In this document: positions 56,570 through 64,000 of the stretch, one piece after another | Numbering within the stretch: position 1 is the stretch's first letter | How the letters are laid out: every line of letters begins with the position of its first letter | From: Rhizobium mongolense USDA 1844 | Lineage (GTDB): Bacteria > Pseudomonadota > Alphaproteobacteria > Rhizobiales > Rhizobiaceae | Direction of reading: 5' to 3' | DNA length: 64,000 nt | Assembly: GCF_000419765.1 (NCBI RefSeq) | Contig: NZ_ATTQ01000008.1 | Coordinates: 186,001-250,000, forward strand | Notes under the pieces: model-generated | Databases searched by the model: none | What the model was told of the DNA's origin: nothing | What the model saw: only the letters and a program-made list of their open reading frames with translations | Program-made: the position numbers and the translations under genes

Positions 56570-57636
56570 AACGGAACGCTTTGCTGTTCCTTCCAATGGC
56601 CGCATTTGCACTGCTTGCGCTCATGAACGTCGCGCATGCGCAATCGCCGCTCGGGATTGGAACTGCGGAGCCGAGTTTCCAGCCGACAGGCGGACCGCTG
56701 GCGCCGCTGCTTGCCTACATCAATTACGAACAGCAGGCCTTCTACCGCGCGCTGACGGATGCCCTGAAGGCAATGCGTGAAGACCCGTGGCAGCTTGCGT
56801 CGCTGATCGGCCTTTCCTTCGCCTATGGCGTCTTCCATGCGGCCGGTCCTGGGCATGGCAAGGCCGTGATCTCTTCCTACATGATCGCCAACGAAATCGA
56901 GCTGAAGCGCGGGGTCGTGATCTCCTTCATCTCAGCCTTCGTTCAGGGTGCAGTGGCAGTGGCGCTCGTCGGCGGCGCCTGGCTCATCCTGCGTGGCAGC
57001 GGCATAACGCTGACGCAGGCGACGAATGCGATGGAGATCACAAGCTTCGTCATGGTCATCGCCTTCGGTGGCTGGCTGCTCTTTCGCAAACTGCGTTCGA
57101 TGATCAGCGGCCTGCCAAAGCGTGAAGTCGTGGAAACATCGGCCGGTCCGGTCAGCATGATGCTCGACTGGAAGGATAATGAAAGCCACAGGCAAGCCTA
57201 TGCCTTCGGCGAGAAGCAGGCACGCAAGGCGGGGCACAACTTCATCTCCGGCATGGCCTGCGAAACCTGCGGCCGCTCTCATGCGCCGGACCCGTCGCTG
57301 CTGGGCGGCGACAAATTCAGCATCCGGGAAGCCTGGTCTGCGATCGTTGCTGTCGGCCTTCGCCCCTGCTCGGGCGCGCTGCTGGTCATGACCTTTTCGC
57401 TGCTGAACGGCCTTTATCTCGGCGGCATTCTTTCCGTGCTCGCCATGTCGCTTGGCACGGCCATCACCGTCGCCATCCTCGCGATCCTTGCCGTCACCGC
57501 CAAAGGCACCGCCGTCCGCATCTCCGGCCCTGGCTCAGCGAGATCGATCTGGATTGGCAACGCGATCGAAATCCTGGGCGCCGTCCTGGTGATTTGCATG
57601 GGCGTGCTGTTGCTGGGCGCCTCTCTTCAGGGGTAG
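56563..57636 (+). CDS. NicO/RcnA-family nickel-cobalt transporter
   Basis: 357 residues. A signal-like first helix is followed by the transport helices with the family motif in AYGVFHAAGPGHGKAVISSY (His, Asp-free variant), then IVAVGLRPCSGALLVMTFSL. A long polar loop (about residues 195-260) contains ACETCGRSHAPDPS with a Cys-X2-Cys pair that may sense or bind metal. It is coupled to the DUF1007 gene. The direction (efflux) follows from RcnA relatives. Confidence 0.9.
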   Translation: MLKRNALLFLPMAAFALLALMNVAHAQSPLGIGTAEPSFQPTGGPLAPLLAYINYEQQAFYRALTDALKAMREDPWQLASLIGLSFAYGVFHAAGPGHGKAVISSYMIANEIELKRGVVISFISAFVQGAVAVALVGGAWLILRGSGITLTQATNAMEITSFVMVIAFGGWLLFRKLRSMISGLPKREVVETSAGPVSMMLDWKDNESHRQAYAFGEKQARKAGHNFISGMACETCGRSHAPDPSLLGGDKFSIREAWSAIVAVGLRPCSGALLVMTFSLLNGLYLGGILSVLAMSLGTAITVAILAILAVTAKGTAVRISGPGSARSIWIGNAIEILGAVLVICMGVLLLGASLQG

Positions 57637-57640
57637 GCTC

Positions 57641-57847
57641 TTATTTCCCCCTGCCTCGCTGATACTGCGCCCTCAGCCAGAATATCGCGAAGAAGCCGAG
57701 CAGCAGCGCTGCGCCGGCAATGACCGCAAGCACAGGTGAATAGCTGCCGATCCAAAGAACGAGCGTCGGCAGGAAATAGATGACCAGTCCCGCGCAAATG
57801 AGGATGGTCGCGGCGGCGATCGCCTGAGAGCGGCTTTCGGGGCTCAT
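57641..57847 (-). CDS. Small two-helix membrane protein of unknown function
   Basis: 68 residues with two hydrophobic helices (ATILICAGLVIYFLPTLVLW and VLAVIAGAALLLGFFAIFWL) and a basic tail. It overlaps the acetyltransferase gene upstream by four bases (ATGA), which implies co-translation. No family is recognised. Confidence 0.7.
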   Translation of the reverse strand: MSPESRSQAIAAATILICAGLVIYFLPTLVLWIGSYSPVLAVIAGAALLLGFFAIFWLRAQYQRGRGK

Positions 57848-58536
57848 GCGAGCCTTTCCTTTTCAAGGTCGGAACGGATATCCTGCAGGCGCCGGCGCTG
57901 CTTGCCTTCGGCATCGAAGTTCTCCGGCGAAAGCCAGGTCTCGAAAGCCTCGCTGATCAGCGGCCACTCGCTGTCGATCATCGAGAACCAAGCCGTGTCG
58001 CGGTTGCGGCGCTTGGAGATCATATGCTGACGAAAGACACCTTCGAACGTGAAGCCGTAGCGCGTGGCCGTCGTCTTACTGGCCTCGTTGTTGTTGTCGC
58101 ACTTCCATTCGTAACGGCGGTACCCGAGGCCTTCGAAGACATGCTTGGCCATCAGGTAATGCGCCTCGGTAGAAAGCGGCGAACGCTTCATATCCGGACC
58201 GTGCGCCACGCCGCCGATTTCGACGACGCCGTTGGCCGGGTCGGCACGCATATAATTGGCCATGCCGACGATCCTGCCGGTGGCGGTGTCGCGGAAGACG
58301 TGGGTGAGCCAGCCAGACCTGGTATAGGCGTTCTCAAGCCAGTTGGCGAAATCGTCGATGCCGGCGAAATCGTCCTGCGCGAAGTAGAGAAGCAGTGGAT
58401 TGATGCCCATGCCGCCGAGGCCGTCCCAGAGCGCCTGAAGGTGCTCCGCGCGGACATAGGGCTCGACCGTCACGTAGCGCCCCTTCAGTGTCACATAACC
58501 AGGTGCCGGAACCTTGAAATTCGATAGATCGCGCAT
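57844..58536 (-). CDS. GNAT family N-acetyltransferase (RimJ/RimL-like)
   Basis: 230 residues. VTLKGRYVTVEPYVRAEHLQ, GMANYMRADPANGVVEIGGV and the tail ...YGFTFEGVFRQHMISKRRNR are typical of RimJ/L-type acetyltransferases that modify protein N-termini or small amines. The ATG at 58536 has GGAG five bases upstream; longer readings to 58686 run into the next gene and lack family likeness. Confidence 0.9.
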   Translation of the reverse strand: MRDLSNFKVPAPGYVTLKGRYVTVEPYVRAEHLQALWDGLGGMGINPLLLYFAQDDFAGIDDFANWLENAYTRSGWLTHVFRDTATGRIVGMANYMRADPANGVVEIGGVAHGPDMKRSPLSTEAHYLMAKHVFEGLGYRRYEWKCDNNNEASKTTATRYGFTFEGVFRQHMISKRRNRDTAWFSMIDSEWPLISEAFETWLSPENFDAEGKQRRRLQDIRSDLEKERLA

Positions 58537-58600
58537 GCTCACTCCTCTCATCGGAAGAGTGGATAGGCCAGCCGCCCTGGAAAGGCAACCAGCCTGCATG

Positions 58601-59320
58601 TCACCGTGACAAGGAAATCTTGGCGGAGGAAACCGTTGCTTCGATGTGGTCCACAAGCGCATCGGCAAGGCCAAGACGGCCGGCAAGAAGATCGAGATAG
58701 CCGCGTTCGGCCCGCGAGTCCGGCTCGATCGTCAGGCGCGAAGCCGTATAGAGCTCGACTTTCTGTTCCTCCGTAGTGGCGGCGGCGACCAGCGCGTCGA
58801 GATCGGTCGGCGAGGCAAGCTCGTGCTCGATGAAGGACGCGGCTTCGCCGCTGACGTCGGCGGCCTTCATCTTGTCCATGATGTGCGCTCGCTCGGCCGC
58901 GTCGATATGCCCGTCGGCTTTGGCCGCCGCGATCATGGCGCGGATCAGCACGAGGGCAAATTCGTTGCTGCCAGCAGGCGAAGCTGGACCGAAACCGGAG
59001 TCGGCGGGTGCGGGCAGAAGAACCGGCGTCGAGGGTGGAGGGGCATCCGAAGGCGTGGCAGGTGCCTGGCCCGCCTGGTAATTCTTGTAGGCCTGGTATC
59101 CGAGGCCGGCGATAGCTGCGAGCCCGCCGATTGCCAGCGCGTTGCCGGCAATGTTGCGGCCCGTCTTCGTTCCAAGAAACACGGTCGCCAGCGCTCCGGC
59201 CTTCCACGGATTATCCTTGGCCAACTGGACGGCATCGCCGGCCCGGTTGCGGACACTTCCGCCGACGCCCGGTATTTGCGATCCCAGGAACTGGTCAAGA
59301 AGCTTCTTCGCGTCGAACAT
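58601..59320 (-). CDS. DUF533/TerB-like protein
   Basis: 239 residues. The N-terminal region has one or two hydrophobic helices (NIAGNALAIGGLAAIAGLGY) and a Pro-rich linker. The C-terminal half is a helical TerB-like domain with acidic metal-type motif (LIRAMIAAAKADGHIDAAER). It resembles E. coli YebE. The function is unknown. Confidence 0.87.
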   Translation of the reverse strand: MFDAKKLLDQFLGSQIPGVGGSVRNRAGDAVQLAKDNPWKAGALATVFLGTKTGRNIAGNALAIGGLAAIAGLGYQAYKNYQAGQAPATPSDAPPPSTPVLLPAPADSGFGPASPAGSNEFALVLIRAMIAAAKADGHIDAAERAHIMDKMKAADVSGEAASFIEHELASPTDLDALVAAATTEEQKVELYTASRLTIEPDSRAERGYLDLLAGRLGLADALVDHIEATVSSAKISLSR

Positions 59321-59379
59321 CCTTCATCGTCTCCCTGTTGAGGCAGACCCGAAGATAGGAAGCGGAACGACAAATACAA

Positions 59380-59401
59380 ATGCCGGCGAAACCGCCGGCA
59401 T
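59380..59401 (-). terminator. Terminator after the KDPG aldolase gene
   Basis: ATGCCGGCG pairs perfectly with CGCCGGCAT around a four-base loop and is followed on the minus strand by TTTGTATTTG. It lies 21 bases past the eda stop. Confidence 0.75.
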
Positions 59402-59422
59402 CCTGAAGCGATCAGGAAAATG

Positions 59423-60061
59423 TCAGGCCTTCAGCGCAGCCGCTTCCGAGGCGAGCTTGGTGATGCCTTCCCAATCGCCCGCAGCGACAAGTTCCTTCGG
59501 CGCCACCCAGGAGCCGCCAACGCAGATGACGTTCGGCAGCGACAGGTAATCATTGGCGTTTTTGAGCGAAATGCCACCAGTCGGGCAGAAGACCGTGCCG
59601 GCGAGCGGTGAGGAAAGCGCCTTGAGATATGCCGCACCGCCCGCCTGTTCGGCCGGGAAGAATTTCAACACCTGGTAGCCTTCTTCGCGAAGCGCCATGA
59701 CTTCGCTTGCCGTAGCAGCGCCCGGCAGCAGCGGAACCGGCGATGCTGAAGCGGCATCGAGCAGTTCCTGCGTGGCCCCCGGGCTGACGACGAACTTCGA
59801 GCCGGCAGCAACGGCCGCATCCCACTGCTGGGCATTCAGGATCGTGCCTGCGCCGACTTCTGCACCTTCGACCTCCTGCGCAACGGCACGGACCGTATCG
59901 AGTGCTGCAGGCGTGCGCATGGTGATCTCGATCGCCCTCAGGCCGCCCGCGACCAGCGCACGCGCAAGCGAAACGCCGGACTTCACGTCATCGACGATAA
60001 GCACCGGAACAACGGGTTGGAGTTTGAGGATGGAAAGGAGCTTTTCTGTCTTCTCGCCCAT
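59423..60061 (-). CDS. eda: KDPG aldolase (2-keto-3-deoxy-6-phosphogluconate aldolase)
   Basis: 212 residues. Glu45, Arg49 (in IEITMRTPAA) and the Schiff-base Lys133 (in VLKFFPAEQA) fall at the family's conserved positions. It cleaves KDPG to pyruvate and glyceraldehyde-3-phosphate in the Entner-Doudoroff pathway, the main sugar route of rhizobia. It could also act on KDPGal or hydroxyketoglutarate. No edd is adjacent. Confidence 0.92.
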   Translation of the reverse strand: MGEKTEKLLSILKLQPVVPVLIVDDVKSGVSLARALVAGGLRAIEITMRTPAALDTVRAVAQEVEGAEVGAGTILNAQQWDAAVAAGSKFVVSPGATQELLDAASASPVPLLPGAATASEVMALREEGYQVLKFFPAEQAGGAAYLKALSSPLAGTVFCPTGGISLKNANDYLSLPNVICVGGSWVAPKELVAAGDWEGITKLASEAAALKA

Positions 60062-60212
60062 GGCCGCACGGTTCCTTAAACGATTGAATTGGGCTTCCGA
60101 ATACCTCTATGGACCTGCTTTGTCGAGACAAAACAGATGCGGCAAGAAGATGGGTATCCCTCCTGGGAGTTTTACGTTACGGTGCGGCGATCGTCACAAA
60201 AGGTTCACTGAA

Positions 60213-60701
60213 ATGGCGAAAGAGATCGAGCGGAAATTCCTGGTACGCAACGACGGCTGGCGCGCCAAGGCCGAGACGAAATCGATCCTCAGACAGGGTT
60301 ACATCGCCTCGATGGACGACCGGTCCGTGCGTGTGCGCATCCTTGATGGAAAGCGCGCGCGGCTGACGATCAAGATCGGCCGCAGTACCGTGACCCGCGA
60401 CGAGTTCGAATACGAAATCCCCGTTTCCGACGCCGAAGAGCTGATGCAGAGCACCATTGGCCTGGTGATCGAAAAGACGCGTTACCGCGTGCCGCACGAC
60501 AGCTTCGTCTGGGAAGTCGATGTCTTTGCTGGTGCGCATCGCGGCCTGGTGATCGCTGAGGTGGAGATGAAGTCCGAAAATGACGATCCCTCCCGCCCCG
60601 CCTGGCTTGGCCGCGAAGTGACCGGCGATTTCCGCTATTCCAACCAAGCGCTCGCGACCGAATTCGAGTACGATCAGGATGCCCTTTCGCATACGGCCTG
60701 A
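60213..60701 (+). CDS. CYTH domain protein (triphosphatase/adenylate cyclase class IV fold)
   Basis: 162 residues with the hallmark EIERKFLV at the N-terminus (MAKEIERKFLVRNDGWRAKA) and successive basic and acidic strands (RVRILDGKRARLTIK, EVDVFAGAHRGLVIAEVEM). These form the tunnel that binds triphosphate with metal, and most bacterial members hydrolyse inorganic triphosphate. It overlaps the downstream CHAD gene by 23 bases, the usual CYTH-CHAD pairing. Confidence 0.92.
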   Translation: MAKEIERKFLVRNDGWRAKAETKSILRQGYIASMDDRSVRVRILDGKRARLTIKIGRSTVTRDEFEYEIPVSDAEELMQSTIGLVIEKTRYRVPHDSFVWEVDVFAGAHRGLVIAEVEMKSENDDPSRPAWLGREVTGDFRYSNQALATEFEYDQDALSHTA

Positions 60702-61586
60702 TTTCGATTTCACCGATCAGTTCCGAAGAGTGGCAACGGACCAGCTGGAACGTGCCATTGCCGTTCTCGAGGAGCGACCGGACGGCGCGCATGAGGCGGT
60801 CCATGATTTTCGCAAGAACGTGAAGCGGCTGCGCTCTCTTTACCGGCTCGTGGCGAAAGAGGTGCCTGACTTTCAGAAGCGACAAAATGCCAGGCTGCGC
60901 GACACCGCAAAATCGCTTTCATCCATCCGGGACGCAGCAGCCCTGATGGCACTGCCGAATATTTGCAAAAAGGCGCCCGCGGCGACGCAGAGAGCGAGGC
61001 GCTCAGCCGCATCGTCACCATTCTGCAAGCACGGCGTGACTGGATGGCGGAGGCCGAAAGCGGCCTTGAACAGAAGCTTCACGACACCGCCGTCTCGCTG
61101 AAGGACGCGATCGCCGCAGTCGATAAGGTTTCTTTCAAGAGCAACCAGCGCACAAACGCCCGCATGCTCGCCAAAAGCTGGCAGCGAACTTTGCGAAGAG
61201 CGCGGACAGCGCTCGATGCATGCCGCGATACGGCAGCGGTCGAGGATTTTCATGAGCTGCGCAAACGAACCTATGACTACCGGCTCTATCATGCGCTGCT
61301 GCGCAATCTGTGGCCCGCCGCGATGAAGGCGAAGCAAGATGCAGCCAAGGATCTCGCAGAGCGGCTCGGCCATGTCAACGATCTCTCGGTGCTTTCGCAA
61401 CTGGTCGAGGCCGAGCCGCAGCTCTTTACGCGCAATGAAGATCTCGCCCACCTGCTCGATGCCATCATCTTCCGCCAGCAGGAAGAGCGGCAAAGCGCGC
61501 TCGCCGACGCCGGCCGCGTCTTTGCCGACAAAGCGCAACGCGAGGCCAACCGGATTGAAACACTCTGGCTGTTGAGCCAGAACTGA
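60679..61586 (+). pseudogene. CHAD domain protein, frameshifted
   Basis: The N-terminal half (AHEAVHDFRKNVKRLRSLYR, with CHAD His/Arg pattern) is in one frame to about 60945. The likeness resumes in another frame (GTAEYLQKGARGDAESEALS, then FHELRKRTYDYRLYHALLRN) to the stop at 61586. Reading across, one base appears lost in CTGATGGC near 60944-60946. CHAD domains bind polyphosphate and work with CYTH proteins. Either the gene is broken or there is a base-call error. Both halves look otherwise well preserved. Confidence 0.8.
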
Positions 61587-61667
61587 ATTCGACAAGCGCC
61601 GACGCGTAGCTGTGGGCCGCAATGGCAACGCTTGCGCGAAAACGCTTCAGACTGTATTTCAGCGCGC

Positions 61668-62597
61668 ATGACCGACAGCATCAATCACACCAGCCCGTTC
61701 CGCGTGGCGGCGCTTTATCATTTTGTTTCCGTGCCGCGCTTCGAAAGCCTGTGCGCGCCCCTGCAGACGCTTTGCGAAGAAAACGGCGTGAAGGGAACGC
61801 TGCTCCTGGCGCATGAGGGTATCAACGGGACGATCGCCGGGCCGGATGCCGGCATCGAAATGGTGCTCGCCTACCTGCGGGCACAGCCGGAATTCACCGC
61901 CCTGGAGCACAAGGAAAGCCGCGCATCCAAAATGCCTTTCCTGCGCATGAAGGTGAAACTCAAAAAAGAGATCGTCACGATGGGCGTCGACAATATCGAC
62001 CCCAACAAGGTGGTTGGGACTTATGTGCTGCCGCAGGATTGGAACGCCTTGATTTCCGATCCCGACACCATCGTCATCGACACGCGAAACGACTACGAAA
62101 CGGCGATCGGCACCTTCCGTGGCGCCGTCGATCCGAAAACCAAGACCTTCCGCGAGTTTCCGGAATGGGTGCGCCAAAACACCGGCCTGCACAACAAGCC
62201 GAAGATCGCCATGTACTGCACCGGTGGTATCCGCTGCGAAAAGGCGACGGCTTTCATGAAGGAGCAGGGTTTTGAGGAGGTCTACCACCTCAAGGGCGGC
62301 ATCTTGAAATATCTGGAGGAAGTTCCGCGGGAGGAAAGTCTGTGGGATGGCGCCTGTTTCGTCTTCGACGAGCGGGTGTCGGTCGAGCACGGACTGAAGG
62401 AAGGCGAGCACAAGCTCTGCCATGCCTGCCGCAATCCGATCACCGCAGAAGAGATCACGTCGCCGCTTTACGAGGAAGGCGTTTCCTGCAGCAACTGCTA
62501 CCACACGCGCACTGAAGACGACAGGCTGCGCTATCGCCAGCGTCAATTGCAGATCGCGCTTGCCAGGAAACGCGGCCAGAAGCACATCGGGACTTAG
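61668..62597 (+). CDS. trhO: tRNA uridine(34) hydroxylase, rhodanese-like
   Basis: 309 residues: an N-terminal acylphosphatase-like domain ([20 protein letters not shown]), a rhodanese domain with active Cys in [20 protein letters not shown] and a C-terminal zinc-like Cys cluster ([20 protein letters not shown]). TrhO (YceA) uses oxygen to make 5-hydroxyuridine at tRNA position 34. I use the ATG at 61668; a start at 61632 lacks family sequence. Confidence 0.92.
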   Translation: MTDSINHTSPFRVAALYHFVSVPRFESLCAPLQTLCEENGVKGTLLLAHEGINGTIAGPDAGIEMVLAYLRAQPEFTALEHKESRASKMPFLRMKVKLKKEIVTMGVDNIDPNKVVGTYVLPQDWNALISDPDTIVIDTRNDYETAIGTFRGAVDPKTKTFREFPEWVRQNTGLHNKPKIAMYCTGGIRCEKATAFMKEQGFEEVYHLKGGILKYLEEVPREESLWDGACFVFDERVSVEHGLKEGEHKLCHACRNPITAEEITSPLYEEGVSCSNCYHTRTEDDRLRYRQRQLQIALARKRGQKHIGT

Positions 62598-62599
62598 GT

Positions 62600-64000
62600 T
62601 CAGGCAGCGGTTATCTGGCGCGGCATCGCGTCCAGGGCACGGCGTACTTCAAGCATTTCGGTGATCCTGTCTGCCGGCACCGGCTTGCTGAAGAAATAAC
62701 CCTGCAGGCAATCGCAACCGAAGAGACGAACGGCGAGCGCCTGCTCTTCTGTCTCGATACCCTCGGCCGTCACCGGAATATCCAGTGAGCGGGCAAGCGC
62801 GACGGTTGCCTGCAACATCTCGCGCTGGCTGTCGCTTTCGGTCACGCCCTCGACCAGCGAACGGTCGATCTTGATGCGGTCGAAACCGAACTGGCGGAGA
62901 TAGCCGATCGACGAAAAACCCGAGCCGAAATCATCAAGCGCGATTTTGACGCCGAGCGTCTTCAGCCGCTCGATCGATTGCCGGGTGCGCTGCGGATTCT
63001 GGATCATGTATCCTTCGGTGATCTCCAGCGTTACGCGCTCCGCCTCGATCTCCGTCTGTTTCAGGACATAGCGAACATAGTCGGTAAAGGCCGGATTCCG
63101 GAACTGGCCGGGGGAAACGTTTACGGCAACGCGCAGCTCCGGCCATTGCTTGGCGGTCTCGCAGGCCTTGCGCAGCACAAAGAGACCGAGCGCCTCGATA
63201 AGCCCGCTGGTTTCGGCGATCGGAATGAATACATCCGGCGAGACGGGTCCGTGGCCGGGACGATTCCAGCGCACCAGCGCTTCGACGCCGTTCATCTCAT
63301 GTGTAGAGGCATCGATCAGCGGCTGATAGGCAAGCGTCAGATCGCCGCTTTCGATCGCAACGCGCAGATCGAGTTCAAGCGCATTGCGCTCCTCGCGGTC
63401 GGCATCCATCGCGGGATCGTAAAGCGTCATGCGGGCCCGGCCCGCTTCCTTGGCCTTGTACATCGCAAGATCGGCGCGGCGGACCAGTTCTTCGCGGCTG
63501 ATCGCCCCGCCAGCAGCCATCGCGATGCCAATGCTGGCGCCGATGACGACGACGCGCCGGCCGATCTCCAGCGGCTCCGCCAGGAAATCCAGAATCTGTT
63601 CCGAAAGCTGCAGTGCATCGGCGTTGCCACCTTCAGACAGGAAAGCAATCGCGAATTCGTCGCCACCAATGCGCGCCAGAACCGCGCCGTTAGGGATCAA
63701 CACCTTGAGCCCGGCGGCGACCGCGCGGATCAACTGATCACCGGTGCCATGCCCGTAGCTATCGTTGACTTCCTTGAAACCGTCGAGGTCGAGATAGAGA
63801 AGCAGTACGTTCTTACCGGTCTGCTTCGCCTTGGCAACGACGTCATCGACAGCAATCCCAAGGCCTTCACGGTTCGACAGCCCGCTGAGACGATCGCGGA
63901 GCGCGTCCTCGCGGGCATTGTTTTCCTCCGCCTTCAGCCGGCGACCGGCAAGCCAGCCTATGACGAGCAGGCCGGCGAAGAACAGCCCGACGAGGCCGAG
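62600..64000 (-). CDS. GGDEF/EAL protein, N-terminus beyond the window (partial)
   Basis: The frame is open from the stop near 62600 to the window edge, and its N-terminus lies outside. At the edge a membrane helix (VGLFFAGLLVIGWLAGRRLK) leads into an intact GGDEF domain (LARIGGDEFAIAFLSE, upstream LYLDLDGFKEVNDSYGHGTG). An EAL domain with EALVRWNRPG, VNVSPGQFRN, LEITEG, DDFGSGFSSIGYL and EGIETEEQAL follows. Both catalytic sites look complete, so it may make and break c-di-GMP. It converges with trhO with a two-base gap. Confidence 0.92.
   Translation of the reverse strand, partial: LGLVGLFFAGLLVIGWLAGRRLKAEENNAREDALRDRLSGLSNREGLGIAVDDVVAKAKQTGKNVLLLYLDLDGFKEVNDSYGHGTGDQLIRAVAAGLKVLIPNGAVLARIGGDEFAIAFLSEGGNADALQLSEQILDFLAEPLEIGRRVVVIGASIGIAMAAGGAISREELVRRADLAMYKAKEAGRARMTLYDPAMDADREERNALELDLRVAIESGDLTLAYQPLIDASTHEMNGVEALVRWNRPGHGPVSPDVFIPIAETSGLIEALGLFVLRKACETAKQWPELRVAVNVSPGQFRNPAFTDYVRYVLKQTEIEAERVTLEITEGYMIQNPQRTRQSIERLKTLGVKIALDDFGSGFSSIGYLRQFGFDRIKIDRSLVEGVTESDSQREMLQATVALARSLDIPVTAEGIETEEQALAVRLFGCDCLQGYFFSKPVPADRITEMLEVRRALDAMPRQITAA

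Overview
The window reads as chromosomal DNA of a Rhizobiaceae alphaproteobacterium, most likely a Rhizobium. It is GC-rich with dense coding on both strands. Lineage markers include a glycogen operon carrying pgm, a four-subunit sarcosine oxidase operon, split PntAa/PntAb transhydrogenase subunits, an aa3-type oxidase subunit IV, DUF992 and DUF1007 proteins, and an HWE-type histidine kinase. I saw no tRNA, rRNA, insertion sequence, phage or CRISPR array. Two genes appear frameshifted.

Layout. 1-3748: the end of a peptide-modification-like operon (DUF2126 transglutaminase-like protein, permuted ATP-grasp/alpha-E fusion, transglutaminase). 4126-5319: a TadG-like von Willebrand protein closed by a terminator. 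5590-16621: glycogen operon glgP-glgB-glgC-glgA-pgm-glgX with overlapping or tightly spaced genes. 16711-17700: a MaoC-like hydratase and a frameshifted HIT protein. 17723-22875 (minus): soxBDAG. 23121-26259: a FecR-domain exported protein facing a CHASE2 adenylate/guanylate cyclase. 26437-28206: a stress/translation cluster with two ribosomal protein S21 genes around a cold-shock gene and two small unknown genes. 28345-32724: TPR lipoprotein, FAD oxidoreductase, HWE kinase, DUF992 protein. 32817-36091 (minus): pntAa-pntAb-pntB and, upstream, cytochrome oxidase subunit IV. 36209-39408 (minus): a FeeM-like N-acyltransferase and an EAL/degenerate-GGDEF protein. 39729-43036: TRAP transporter permeases with a convergent binding protein. 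43330-47284: class I amidotransferase, GNAT, hydroxyacid dehydrogenase, and LacI and MarR regulators. 47372-50386: creatininase, then a COG0523 metallochaperone and a WD40 protein behind a Zur-like site. 50438-55825: serine hydrolase, epimerase, GNAT, ornithine/lysine decarboxylase with a long structured leader, LysR. 55928-62597: DUF1007/NicO metal exporter pair, small membrane protein, GNAT, DUF533/TerB protein, KDPG aldolase, CYTH and frameshifted CHAD proteins, TrhO. 62600-64000 (minus): a GGDEF/EAL protein cut by the window edge.

Themes. Carbon storage and redox supply (glg, pgm, eda, pnt, aa3 subunit), one-carbon and amine catabolism (sox, creatininase, amidotransferase, decarboxylase), metal homeostasis (COG0523, DUF1007/NicO), and nucleotide signalling (one CHASE2 cyclase, two EAL proteins). 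The least characterised units are the ATP-grasp/transglutaminase operon, the FecR-CHASE2 pair, the S21/cold-shock cluster, the FeeM-like synthase beside a c-di-GMP protein, and the COG0523-WD40 pair. All family calls are from reading the sequence. No database search was run.
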